Source of the DNA: Motiliproteus sp036960175
Lineage (GTDB): Bacteria; Pseudomonadota; Gammaproteobacteria; Pseudomonadales; Balneatricaceae
Reading direction: 5' to 3'
Assembly: GCA_036960175.1 (NCBI GenBank)
Contig: JBALWH010000005.1
Span: 62,001 to 126,000, forward strand
Length of the DNA: 64,000 nt
The notes beneath the pieces are model-generated. The model ran no database searches and was not told where the DNA came from. It worked only from the letters and a program-made list of their open reading frames with translations. Numbering within the stretch: position 1 is the stretch's first letter; each line of letters starts with the position of its first letter. Made by a program: the position numbers and the translations under genes. This document shows, piece by piece, positions 1-8,535 of this stretch.

Positions 1-531
1 ATGAATATCGTGCAGCTCGCTCGCCGCTTCGACGATCTTCATCAACCCTTGGTAGGCCGACTCCTTCTGACGCAGATCACGATAATTACGCAGACTGGCT
101 ATCACCGTCGTGCACAAAGCAGTACTGGTCAGCTCAGCCTTGGGCTTGTAGTCATTGATATCGTAATTGAGGATGACATCTCGTTCTGGTGCCATTCCTG
201 GCTGCCCGGTACGAAGCACGATACGCACCAGCTTATTGTTCAGGTCTTCACGGATCGCCTTTGCCACTTGAAGTCCGGCGTCATCAGTTTCCATCACCAC
301 ATCCAGAAGGATCAGTGCGGTATCGGGGAATTGCTGCAGCTTTTGCAGAGCTTCTTGACCACTAAAGGCAGGTTCAAATAGCAGCGGTCGTCCAGCAAAC
401 TTGAGACGCTGCAATACCAGCCGGGTGACTTTGTGAATTTCAGCATCGTCGTCAACCACCAGAACCCGCCAAGGCTCGGCATCGGCTGTTACTTCAACAG
501 CCTTAGTTTCGGCCGCAAACAGGTCTTGCAT
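1..531 (-). CDS. Response regulator, REC domain plus start of a DUF3369-like region (partial)
   Basis: This is a cytoplasmic signalling protein that runs off the left edge of the window; 177 codons are visible with no stop. The start is the ATG at 529-531, with a GGAGG-type ribosome site a few bases upstream. Residues 20-150 form a receiver domain: the acidic pair sits in VLVVDDDAEIH, and LILLDVVME carries the likely phospho-aspartate. What follows (RTGQPGMAPERDVI, then NDYKPKAELT) resembles response regulators that continue into DUF3369 and an HD phosphodiesterase domain. The HD part, if present, lies outside the window. Family placement is from remembered motifs. Other receiver proteins with different outputs are possible. 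Confidence 0.75.
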   Translation of the reverse strand, partial: MQDLFAAETKAVEVTADAEPWRVLVVDDDAEIHKVTRLVLQRLKFAGRPLLFEPAFSGQEALQKLQQFPDTALILLDVVMETDDAGLQVAKAIREDLNNKLVRIVLRTGQPGMAPERDVILNYDINDYKPKAELTSTALCTTVIASLRNYRDLRQKESAYQGLMKIVEAASELHDIH

Positions 532-686
532 CAGGGCGCCCTCCCAACAGATGAACGCCAGATGCTCTGCAGAAAAAGGCGAACCGAATGATCGCCAATC
601 ACCACAGACGAAATTCAACGGGTATCAACCAGTATAGTCATCTATACAGACTAACCAGACATACAGAAGGCAGTCTCCAATGTTTT

Positions 687-1085
687 TTATCGCTCGTTAA
701 AAACCAGCTGTTGCAGCAATTGCTGCCACTTCACTACTTGTTCGGGGGTTGCGCCCTCAATAACCACCTGTTTCTCTTTATGGCCCTGAAGATTAATCTG
801 CAATAGTCGCTCTTCCTGGTCCTTATGATTCACATCCAACGCCCTTTCGATCCCGATCACCTGCTGAAATCCAAGCCGCAGATAACGATCCGGATAGATC
901 ACCGCCAGCTGTTGCTGACTAGCATCGACCAGCATGATCGGGTCGGATGCCAGACGTTGATCAGCCCGAAACCCTTCAGCCTGCAGGCGATCAATAAGAT
1001 GGTCGGTACGTTGCTTGTTATAAAAAACCAAGGCCGCGATAATAATTAGCACGACGAGTATCAGCAATGTCTTGTTATTCCGCAT
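687..1085 (-). CDS. Small membrane-anchored hypothetical protein
   Basis: I do not recognise this 132-residue protein. An ATG preceded by a strong GGAGG site opens a short basic N-terminus (MRNNK). One hydrophobic helix follows at about residues 6-23 and then a soluble, charged domain of about 105 residues. It is therefore probably a single-pass inner-membrane protein with the bulk outside the cytoplasm. The C-terminal half is glutamine-rich (VVKWQQLLQQLV). It sits back to back with the diguanylate cyclase at 1238 and about 150 bases from the response regulator gene, both on the other side of promoter-sized gaps. No function can be assigned. Reading-frame quality and the ribosome site make it likely to be a real gene. 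Confidence 0.7.
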   Translation of the reverse strand: MRNNKTLLILVVLIIIAALVFYNKQRTDHLIDRLQAEGFRADQRLASDPIMLVDASQQQLAVIYPDRYLRLGFQQVIGIERALDVNHKDQEERLLQINLQGHKEKQVVIEGATPEQVVKWQQLLQQLVFNER

Positions 1086-1237
1086 ATTTCCTCCGCTGCC
1101 TGACTGAAACTATAAATGCCGACGCCAGCTTGGGCTATAAAAGAACTAAAGTCTTTCTAGCGCAACCCGCTATGCTTTCTAAAAAGACCCTGAGGGTTAA
1201 CGCTACCAGGACCATCGCCAACAACACAGGAGATGTC

Positions 1238-2566
1238 GTGACCACGCCTACCCCAACGACTGCCATAAATTTGGACAACCCGCTGCAGGTTCTCAAATCG
1301 GTTTTTGATTGCGCCGGTCTAGGCTTAGTCGTTTGTAATCAACAGGGGCGCATAAAAGAGGTCAATTCGACGTTAGAGCAGATGTTCGAGTTCCCCGACG
1401 GTCATTTACAGGAGCAATCCCTAGAATTGCTCTGGCATGGCCCTAGCGAAAAAGACAAATACCGGACCTTTCTGAGCCATATCAAGCAACAACAGGGCTG
1501 GCAGGGGGAGGTCCTCAGCAAAACCTACAAAGGCAGAATATTCCCGGTCAGCATGCGCTGGTTGGTGCTCGATACCCCGGAGAGCTACTGTATCGGCATT
1601 ATTCAAGATCTGACCGAACGGCGCCGCTGGCAGTCACAATTACTGGAAGAAAAGGAACGCGCTGAGCGCTATCTGGACATTTCCCAAGCCATGATCCTGT
1701 CTCTCGGCACCGATGGTTGTATTCTGGAAATTAACCGCCGCGGTTGTGAGATCCTAGGCTATCCCGAGCAAACCATTATTGGCCAAAATTGGTTCACCTT
1801 TGCTATACCTGAGCCATCGCGCCGGGAACAACTCGCCCTGCATGAGCGCCTGCTGGCAGAACAACTAAAACATCCTCAGGAAAGAGAAGGCACGGTCATT
1901 ACCGCGACGGGAGTAATTCGCAATATTATCTGGAACCACTCCCTAATCAGAAACGAGCTTAACGAAATCACCGGCACCCTGAGTTCCGGTCAGGACAACA
2001 GCATACGAAAACAAGCAGAACAGGAAATTTTGCGACTCGCCATGACCGATCATCTGACCGGCCTGGTCAACAGGCGCAGTTTCTACATCAAATGTAATGA
2101 AGCCATTACCATTGCTGATCGCAGTGAAATATACATCTCCGTCATTACCTTTGACCTTGACCACTTCAAGCCCATCAATGACCGCTACGGACATGATGTT
2201 GGCGACAAGGTACTGATAAGGGTTGCAGAAATTCTACGAGCGACCTTCCGCGACAGCGATACCGTGGGCCGCCTGGGAGGCGATGAATTTGCCGTTATAG
2301 CCATAGGACCCCATCACTTCGAAGAGATCAGACCACCCCTGGAACGACTATTAAAGGCCCTCGGCGAGCCTATGCAAATTGGTGATTTTGAAGTGAATGT
2401 TGGCGCCAGTATTGGCATAGCGCTATTCCCGGATCACGGCAAAGAGCCTGATGAATTGATGCGTAAAGCAGATATTGCACTCTATGAAGCCAAGCGCAAA
2501 GGCAGGAACCGTATTCAGCTCTATAACGTGGGCGATGAAGGAACTCAGGAACCGGTCGATCCCTGA
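1238..2566 (+). CDS. Diguanylate cyclase with two PAS domains
   Basis: It probably makes cyclic-di-GMP from two GTP in the cytoplasm. I place the start at the GTG at 1238, because an AGGAG site lies five bases ahead. The frame is open further upstream to 1067, but that extension has no similar site. Residues 16-125 and 140-255 are PAS sensor domains without visible membrane helices. The catalytic domain occupies about 275-435, with an intact GGDEF at 347-351. The inhibitory site RDSD lies five residues before it, so product inhibition is expected. The ligand of the PAS domains is unknown. It converges with ettA, 26 bases away. Confidence 0.9.
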   Translation: MTTPTPTTAINLDNPLQVLKSVFDCAGLGLVVCNQQGRIKEVNSTLEQMFEFPDGHLQEQSLELLWHGPSEKDKYRTFLSHIKQQQGWQGEVLSKTYKGRIFPVSMRWLVLDTPESYCIGIIQDLTERRRWQSQLLEEKERAERYLDISQAMILSLGTDGCILEINRRGCEILGYPEQTIIGQNWFTFAIPEPSRREQLALHERLLAEQLKHPQEREGTVITATGVIRNIIWNHSLIRNELNEITGTLSSGQDNSIRKQAEQEILRLAMTDHLTGLVNRRSFYIKCNEAITIADRSEIYISVITFDLDHFKPINDRYGHDVGDKVLIRVAEILRATFRDSDTVGRLGGDEFAVIAIGPHHFEEIRPPLERLLKALGEPMQIGDFEVNVGASIGIALFPDHGKEPDELMRKADIALYEAKRKGRNRIQLYNVGDEGTQEPVDP

Positions 2567-2592
2567 GCTTTTTTGATCAGCAAGACTAAGAC

Positions 2593-4257
2593 TTAGTCCG
2601 CCAGTTTCCGGTAACGAACCCGAGTAGGCTGAGCGCCAGACTCACCCAAACGCTTCTTCAGATCCTCTTCATATTCACTGTAGTTACCCTCAAAGAAGAC
2701 CGCCTTGCTGTCCCCTTCATAAGCAAGAATATGGGTAGAAATACGGTCGAGGAACCAGCGATCGTGAGAGATCACCACCGCACAACCGGGGAATGCAAGT
2801 AGCGCTTCTTCCAAGGCTCGCAAGGTTTCCACATCAAGATCGTTGGTGGGTTCATCCAACATCAAGACGTTACCGCCCTCTTTCAGCACTTTCGCCAGAT
2901 GTAGACGGTTGCGTTCACCACCGGATAAATCTTTAACCAATTTTTGCTGATCGCCGCCCTTAAAGTTAAAACGACTGGCATAAGCGCGGGAAGACACCTG
3001 ATAGTTACCGACGGTGATCATATCCTGGCTATCGGAAATCTCCTCCCATACCGGCCGGCTACCATCTAGATCTCGCATCTGATCGACAAAGGCCAGCTTC
3101 ACGGTCTCGCCCACGGAGACGGTACCGGAGTCAGGCTGCTCCTTACCGGCAATCATTTTAAACAGAGTTGATTTACCGGCACCATTACCACCGATAACAC
3201 CGACGATAGCACCTGGAGGAACGGTAAAATTAAGATCATCCACCAGGAGTTTATCGCCATAAGACTTGCTCACACCTTGCAAGGAAATGACGTTGTCTCC
3301 CAGACGAGGCCCTGGCGGGATATAGATTTCCTGAGTTTCATTACGGGTCTGAAAATCCTGAGAACTAAGCTCATCAAACTGTTTCAGACGGGCTTTAGAT
3401 TTAGCCTGACGGCCTTTGGAGCCTTGGCGCACCCATTCCAGCTCGGCCTGTATCGTTTTACGGTGAGCGGCCTCCTGCTTGGCCTCAGTAGCCAGACGCT
3501 GTTCTTTTTGCTCTAGCCAGCGCGTGTAGTTACCCTCATAAGGAATGCCATGACCACGGTCCAGCTCCAGAATCCAACCGGCAGCATTATCAAGAAAATA
3601 ACGGTCGTGGGTAATCGCGACGACGGTACCGCTATAATCATGAAGGAAGCGCTCCAACCAACCCACAGACTCTGCATCCAGGTGGTTGGTGGGTTCATCC
3701 AGCAATAGCATGTCAGGTTTCGCTAACAACAATCGGCATAGCGCCACTCGTCGGCGCTCACCTCCAGACAGATGCTCAACCTTGGCATCCCAGGGCGGAA
3801 GACGCAGAGCGTCAGCAGCAACTTCCAGTTGCCGCTCCAGGTTATGAGCATCCACCGACTGAATAATATTTTCCAGCCTTGCCTGCTCAGCCGCTAGCTT
3901 ATCAAAATCGGCGTCAGGCTCGGCGTAAGCGGCGTAAACCTTATCCAACTCAATAAGCGCATTCTTGGCTTGAGATACAGCCTCTTCAACCACTTCACGA
4001 ACCGTCTGACTGTCATCCAGCTCGGGCTCCTGAGGCAAATAGCCGATATTAATATCCGGTTGCGGACGGGCCTCACCGTTATAGTCCTTGTCGATGCCAG
4101 CCATAATTTTCAGCAGCGAGGACTTACCCGAACCGTTCAGACCCAGCACACCGATTTTGGCGCCGGGGAAGAAAGATAGGGAGATATCTTTAAGAATTTC
4201 GCGTTTGGGCGGTACTACTTTACCCACCCGGTTCATGGTGAAGACGTACTGTGCCAT
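2593..4257 (-). CDS. ettA: Energy-dependent translational throttle protein EttA (ABC-F ATPase)
   Basis: EttA binds the ribosomal E site and gates entry into elongation according to the ATP/ADP ratio. The 554 residues match the usual family length (about 555). The start MAQYVFTMNRVGKVV matches E. coli EttA, so the longer frame to 4323 is rejected. Two ABC domains are visible: Walker A GLNGSGKSS and GGNGAGKST, LSGGE signatures in each half, and Walker B LLLDEPTNHLD and LMLDEPTNDLD. The arm and linker region lies between them, and a basic tail ends the protein. No transmembrane segment is present, as expected for ABC-F. The neighbouring genes say nothing more about its role. Confidence 0.97.
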   Translation of the reverse strand: MAQYVFTMNRVGKVVPPKREILKDISLSFFPGAKIGVLGLNGSGKSSLLKIMAGIDKDYNGEARPQPDINIGYLPQEPELDDSQTVREVVEEAVSQAKNALIELDKVYAAYAEPDADFDKLAAEQARLENIIQSVDAHNLERQLEVAADALRLPPWDAKVEHLSGGERRRVALCRLLLAKPDMLLLDEPTNHLDAESVGWLERFLHDYSGTVVAITHDRYFLDNAAGWILELDRGHGIPYEGNYTRWLEQKEQRLATEAKQEAAHRKTIQAELEWVRQGSKGRQAKSKARLKQFDELSSQDFQTRNETQEIYIPPGPRLGDNVISLQGVSKSYGDKLLVDDLNFTVPPGAIVGVIGGNGAGKSTLFKMIAGKEQPDSGTVSVGETVKLAFVDQMRDLDGSRPVWEEISDSQDMITVGNYQVSSRAYASRFNFKGGDQQKLVKDLSGGERNRLHLAKVLKEGGNVLMLDEPTNDLDVETLRALEEALLAFPGCAVVISHDRWFLDRISTHILAYEGDSKAVFFEGNYSEYEEDLKKRLGESGAQPTRVRYRKLAD

Positions 4258-4642
4258 GAAGTTCAGACCTGTCTTAGGGGTTAATCGATAGGAAAAAAGC
4301 GGCCCACCGAATAGAAAAATCACTGTGCAGATTCTATCTGAAGCAGCAATTTAAGTGCAGTGCAATTTTTCAACGAATTCGATGCGATTTTTTAACAACC
4401 ACTTTATCTGCGAACCTCATCTGAGAAGCCCCCGGCAATCGACGTCCACGAAGCGGAGGGTAACTATGTTATCAAAGCCCTGTGCCAGGCAGAGGCTTTT
4501 GGGTTGCTAGCCGCGGTATTTTCGGGCCCATCTCAACATTTTTATCTTCGCAATTTATATTCCAACCGACAGCGCGCGAACATGAGCCGTTCTTGACCAA
4601 ACTATGACCTACTTTCATGTGCTCTCGGAGAACTAAATAGGC
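4258..4642. other. Intergenic region between ettA and glyA with an orphan hairpin
   Basis: No convincing coding region is present; the minus-strand frame at 4472-4735 lacks a ribosome site and overlaps the glyA promoter. The only structure I can support is the stem-loop at 4474-4500: AAAGCC pairs with GGCTTT, an inner GC-rich stem is interrupted once, and four T follow. It looks like an intrinsic terminator, but no gene on either strand ends there. Confidence 0.5.
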
Positions 4643-4765
4643 TATAATCTCCCTCCTAATTTTTGAGAGTCTGGGAGTCGTCGGTTTCGAACCACCGTCT
4701 TCGTGCCGATTCCAGACAAAGCAGACGCTGACCAAGCACTTGTCGATACCTTCAGGGGATAGTGA
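4643..4765 (+). promoter_or_regulatory. glyA promoter and structured 5' leader
   Basis: A perfect TATAAT lies at 4643-4648; the -35 region is poor. Transcription from there would give a leader of about 110 bases. Within it GTCTGG at 4669-4674 pairs with CCAGAC at 4712-4717, enclosing a small GGTT-TCG-AACC hairpin. An AGGGGA ribosome site precedes the ATG at 4766. The leader does not match the glycine riboswitch as I know it. Promoter calling by eye is uncertain; the pairing is seen directly. Confidence 0.5.
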
Positions 4766-6019
4766 ATGTTAAACAATGACCTAACGATTGCCGAGTACGA
4801 TCCAGAGATTAATGCTGCTATTGAAGCCGAGCAGAGACGTCAGGAAGAACATATTGAGCTGATCGCTTCCGAAAACTACGCTAGTCAGCGGTCCATGGAC
4901 GCCCAAGGATCTTGCCTGACCAACAAGTATGCAGAAGGCTATCCCAACAAGCGCTACTACGGTGGCTGCGAACATGTTGACGTCATTGAGCAACTAGCTA
5001 TCGACCGCGCCAAAGAGTTGTTCGGCGCTGACTATGCCAACGTCCAGCCTCATTCTGGTTCACAGGCTAATGCTGCTGTTTACATGGCCCTGTGCCAACC
5101 AGGCGACACGGTTCTGGGCATGAGCCTAGCCCACGGTGGCCACCTGACTCACGGTGCTTCTGTTAGCTTTTCTGGCCGCATCTACAACGCCGTCCAGTAT
5201 GGTCTGAATCCAGAAACCGGCGAAATCGATTACGCTGAAGTAGAGCGACTGGCCGTTGAGCACAAGCCGAAGATGATCGTTGCTGGCTTCTCTGCTTACT
5301 CTCGTATTGTTGACTGGCAGCGTTTTCGCGACATCGCCGATAAAGTGGGTGCCTTCCTGTTCGTCGACATGGCCCACGTAGCCGGCCTGGTTGCTGCTGG
5401 CATTTACCCATCGCCTATCGGTATCGCCGATGTCGTCACGACCACGACTCACAAAACTCTGGCTGGTCCTCGCGGTGGTCTGATCTTAGCCAAGGCCAAC
5501 GAAGCGCTGGAAAAGAAGCTGAACTTCGCTGTCTTCCCTGAAAGCCAAGGTGGCCCGCTGATGCACGTTATTGCAGCAAAGGCGATCTGCTTTAAAGAAG
5601 CGATGACCGAAGATTACAAGACCTACCAACAGCAGGTAGTCACTAATGCCCAGGCGATGGCCAAGGTCATTATGGATCGCGGTATTAACATCGTATCCAA
5701 CGGTACCGACGATCACCTGTTCCTGGTTGATCTGATCGACAAGGACATCACCGGTAAAGATGCGGATGCTGCTCTGGGTCGCGCCAACATTACCGTTAAC
5801 AAGAACGCGGTTCCTAACGACCCTCGCTCTCCGTTTGTAACTAGCGGTCTGCGTATCGGTACCCCGGCGATCACCCGTCGCGGCTTCGGTGAAGCTGAAG
5901 CGACAGAGTTGGCAGGCTGGATCTGTGACGTGCTTGACGATATCAGCAACGAAGACACCATCAACCGTGTTAAGCAGCAGGTATTAGAGCTTTGCGCTCG
6001 TCACCCGGTCTACAGCTAA
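4766..6019 (+). CDS. glyA: Serine hydroxymethyltransferase
   Basis: This PLP enzyme interconverts serine plus tetrahydrofolate with glycine plus 5,10-methylene-tetrahydrofolate, the main source of one-carbon units. It is cytosolic and normally a homodimer. The 417 residues equal the E. coli length. The PLP lysine is K230 in the TTTTHKTLAGPRGG stretch. The N-terminal QEEHIELIASENYAS and YPNKRYYGGCEHVD signatures are intact. A structured leader precedes it and an intrinsic terminator follows, so it is probably transcribed alone. The following nrdR-rib genes then start a separate unit. Confidence 0.98.
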   Translation: MLNNDLTIAEYDPEINAAIEAEQRRQEEHIELIASENYASQRSMDAQGSCLTNKYAEGYPNKRYYGGCEHVDVIEQLAIDRAKELFGADYANVQPHSGSQANAAVYMALCQPGDTVLGMSLAHGGHLTHGASVSFSGRIYNAVQYGLNPETGEIDYAEVERLAVEHKPKMIVAGFSAYSRIVDWQRFRDIADKVGAFLFVDMAHVAGLVAAGIYPSPIGIADVVTTTTHKTLAGPRGGLILAKANEALEKKLNFAVFPESQGGPLMHVIAAKAICFKEAMTEDYKTYQQQVVTNAQAMAKVIMDRGINIVSNGTDDHLFLVDLIDKDITGKDADAALGRANITVNKNAVPNDPRSPFVTSGLRIGTPAITRRGFGEAEATELAGWICDVLDDISNEDTINRVKQQVLELCARHPVYS

Positions 6020-6065
6020 GGTAGCCAGACCGGACTCACGACCTAGTAGTGAGCCCAAAGATTCA

Positions 6066-6093
6066 AGCCCTGATCACGCGGTCAGGGCTTTTG
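6066..6093 (+). terminator. Intrinsic terminator after glyA
   Basis: AGCCCTGA at 6066-6073 pairs with TCAGGGCT at 6082-6089 around an eight-base loop, followed by TTTT. It lies 47 bases after the glyA stop. Confidence 0.85.
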
Positions 6094-6200
6094 TCGTATA
6101 AAGAAACACCGGTAATATCGACGCTTAACGGCAGCGATGATTACCTCAAACGCTCTTTAACCTAATGTTCTTTGATACAAAGAACCGGGAACCGCAAGCG

Positions 6201-6683
6201 ATGCACTGCCCATTCTGCAAAGCCCACGAGACCAAAGTCATCGACTCGCGACTAGTAGCCGAAGGCGAACAGGTGCGCCGTCGCCGTGAGTGCCTGTCTT
6301 GCAATGAGCGTTATACCACCTTCGAAATCGCCGAGCTGGTGATGCCCCGCCTGGTAAAGCAGGACGGCAGTCGCCAACCCTTCGATGAAGAGAAACTGCG
6401 CGCCGGAATTCTTCGCTCCCTGGAAAAACGCCCTGTCAGCATCGAAGAAATCGAATCCGCGATCACTCGCATCAAGTCGCAGCTGCGCGCCAGCGGTGAA
6501 CGGGAAATTAAATCCATGGCCGTGGGTGAAGCAGTGATGACCGAGCTGCGCCGTCTTGATGAAGTCGCCTACGTGCGCTTTGCCTCTGTTTACCGCAGCT
6601 TCCAGGACCTTAACGAATTCAAGGAAGAAATCGACCGCCTCTCTTCGCAAAAGCACGCCGAATCTGGGACCACCGATGCCTAG
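6201..6683 (+). CDS. nrdR: Transcriptional repressor NrdR
   Basis: NrdR represses ribonucleotide reductase genes when dATP is plentiful. The start at MHCPFC (6201) gives 160 residues. The frame is open back to 6165, but those 12 residues are not part of the family. A zinc ribbon uses C3, C6, C31 and C34, followed by the ATP-cone domain (about residues 45-140) that senses ATP/dATP. It is the first gene of the riboflavin block, as in many gammaproteobacteria, and its end overlaps the ribD start by eight bases, which suggests translational coupling. The C-terminal tail is about ten residues longer than in E. coli. Confidence 0.97.
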   Translation: MHCPFCKAHETKVIDSRLVAEGEQVRRRRECLSCNERYTTFEIAELVMPRLVKQDGSRQPFDEEKLRAGILRSLEKRPVSIEEIESAITRIKSQLRASGEREIKSMAVGEAVMTELRRLDEVAYVRFASVYRSFQDLNEFKEEIDRLSSQKHAESGTTDA

Positions 6684-7797
6684 TTTCGATCAGCATGACC
6701 AGAACTATATGGCCCGGGCGATTCGCCTGGCAGCCAAAGGTATCTATAGCACTCACCCCAACCCCCGGGTGGGCTGTGTGCTGGTAAAAAACAATGTGAT
6801 CATCGGCGAAGGCTTTCACCTGCGTGCTGGCGAAGGTCATGCCGAAGTTAACGCCCTCGCTGCGGCGGGAGGCAACGCTCGTGGCGCCACCGCTTATGTC
6901 ACTCTGGAGCCCTGTAGCCACCATGGCCGCACACCACCCTGCGCTCAGGCGCTGGTCGATGCCGGTGTCAGCAAAGTCATTTCTGCCATGCAAGACCCTA
7001 ACCCATTGGTTGCAGGTCGTGGACATGCGCTACTGCAACAGGCAGGCATCGAGGTCCAAAGCGGCCTGCTTGAAGCCGAAGCGAAGACGCTTAACCCTGG
7101 TTTTATCAAACGCATGTCTCAGGGTTTACCGCTAGTCAGAATTAAACAAGCCATGAGCCTGGATGGTCGTACCGCCATGGCCTCCGGTGAATCTCAATGG
7201 ATTACTGGCGCCGCAGCTCGCAGTGATGTGCAGCGCCTGAGAGCCCGCAGCTCGGCCATCATTACCGGCGTCGGAACTGTTATTGATGACAACCCCGCCA
7301 TGACCCTCAGAGCAGATCAGCTGGGGCTGGCCGACGCGGAGCAGATCATCCAGCGGCAACCGTTACGGGTGATTATGGATTCAACCCTACGCACACCGAT
7401 TGACCGTCAGATTCTGCAAGGCGACGAAACGGTGATTTTTTACTGCAGCGCCGACAATGCAAAGTTACAGGCGATGAAAGATTTAGGCATCATCCTGATC
7501 CAGCTGAAGAAACTCGAACCGCTTGCAGTATTAAGCTGGCTAGCAAAGGAAAGAGATTGCAACGAAGTGCTGATCGAAGCCGGCGCCAAACTGTCGGGGG
7601 CCTTTACCCAGTCAGGACTAGTCGATGAATGGCGTATATATATCGCCCCGAAACTGCTGGGCAGCGACGCCCGACCACTGTTTGAACTACCGGGCATGAA
7701 ACAGATGTCCCAGCAGATTCAGCTGCAGCAGACCGATCTTCGCATGGTCGGCGATGATATCCGCATCACCTATAAGCCCAAGCCTGAGGAGCACTGA
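6676..7797 (+). CDS. ribD: Bifunctional riboflavin deaminase/reductase RibD
   Basis: RibD performs two successive steps of riboflavin synthesis: deamination of the pyrimidine ring, then NADPH-dependent reduction of the ribose. The start chosen (6676) overlaps nrdR by eight bases; the upstream extension in this frame is only the nrdR shadow. The deaminase domain (about residues 8-145) has the zinc site HAE at 55-57 and cysteines C80 and C89 in EPCSHHGRTPPC. The reductase domain fills the rest (373 residues in all). The stop codon is immediately followed by the ribE ATG at 7798. Confidence 0.97.
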   Translation: MPSFDQHDQNYMARAIRLAAKGIYSTHPNPRVGCVLVKNNVIIGEGFHLRAGEGHAEVNALAAAGGNARGATAYVTLEPCSHHGRTPPCAQALVDAGVSKVISAMQDPNPLVAGRGHALLQQAGIEVQSGLLEAEAKTLNPGFIKRMSQGLPLVRIKQAMSLDGRTAMASGESQWITGAAARSDVQRLRARSSAIITGVGTVIDDNPAMTLRADQLGLADAEQIIQRQPLRVIMDSTLRTPIDRQILQGDETVIFYCSADNAKLQAMKDLGIILIQLKKLEPLAVLSWLAKERDCNEVLIEAGAKLSGAFTQSGLVDEWRIYIAPKLLGSDARPLFELPGMKQMSQQIQLQQTDLRMVGDDIRITYKPKPEEH

Positions 7798-8493
7798 ATG
7801 TTTACCGGAATTATCGAAGCCTTGGGCGAAATTGCTGAAACACGCCTACAAGGCGGTGATCTGCGCCTACGGGTAAAAACCGGCAGCCTAGATCTTGCCG
7901 ATGTAAAGCTGGGAGACAGCATTGCCGTTAACGGCGTTTGCCTCACGGCGGTAGAACTGCCCGGTGACGGGTTCTGGGCTGATGTATCAAGAGAAACCCT
8001 CGCCTATACTGAATTCGAACAACTGCGCAGTGGCGATAAAGTAAATCTTGAAAAAGCCCTGACACCAAGCAGTCGCTTAGGAGGTCATATCGTCAGCGGC
8101 CACGTGGATGGTATCGGCACTATTGTCGATATGCGTGATGATGGCCGCTCGATCCGCTTCAGCATACAGGCACCAAAGGCGCTGTCGCGCTATATTGCAG
8201 CTAAAGGATCTATCTGTGTAGACGGCGTAAGTTTGACCGTGACCGGGGTAGAAGGAGCCTGCTTCCAGCTCAATATCGTCCCACACACGCTAGAAGAAAC
8301 ACTAATTAAGTATTACAGTGTCGGCCAACGCATCAATCTCGAAGTAGACCTGATAGCCCGCTATTTAGAGCGCTTACTTCAGGGAGAATCTGAGCAAGAT
8401 TCAGAGCATAGCGATGAGCAGACAAGCAACCCTGAGGCAGAGGGACTGACCCAGGCATTTTTGGCCCAACATGGTTTTATTGGTCATCGTTAG
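7798..8493 (+). CDS. ribE: Riboflavin synthase alpha subunit
   Basis: It converts two molecules of 6,7-dimethyl-8-ribityllumazine to riboflavin and a pyrimidine that is recycled. MFTGIIEALG is the canonical N-terminus, and two lumazine-binding barrel repeats are visible, each with a GDSIAVNGVCLT or KGSICVDGVSLT segment. The 231 residues exceed the common length by about 15. The extra is an acidic C-terminal stretch (ESEQDSEHSDEQ) before the end. It starts directly at the ribD stop, so the two are surely co-translated. The symbol ribC is also used for this gene. Confidence 0.96.
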   Translation: MFTGIIEALGEIAETRLQGGDLRLRVKTGSLDLADVKLGDSIAVNGVCLTAVELPGDGFWADVSRETLAYTEFEQLRSGDKVNLEKALTPSSRLGGHIVSGHVDGIGTIVDMRDDGRSIRFSIQAPKALSRYIAAKGSICVDGVSLTVTGVEGACFQLNIVPHTLEETLIKYYSVGQRINLEVDLIARYLERLLQGESEQDSEHSDEQTSNPEAEGLTQAFLAQHGFIGHR

Positions 8494-8535
8494 ATGATCC
8501 GGGCAACAGCAACGACTTAATCAACAGGTAAGCGA

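Noticed and set aside
4472..4735. Minus-strand reading frame upstream of glyA
   Set aside because: No ribosome site, overlaps the glyA promoter and leader, and no protein-like pattern.
8494..8535. FMN riboswitch before ribBA
   Set aside because: The gap is only 42 bases, too short for the aptamer, and no such element was recognised before nrdR.
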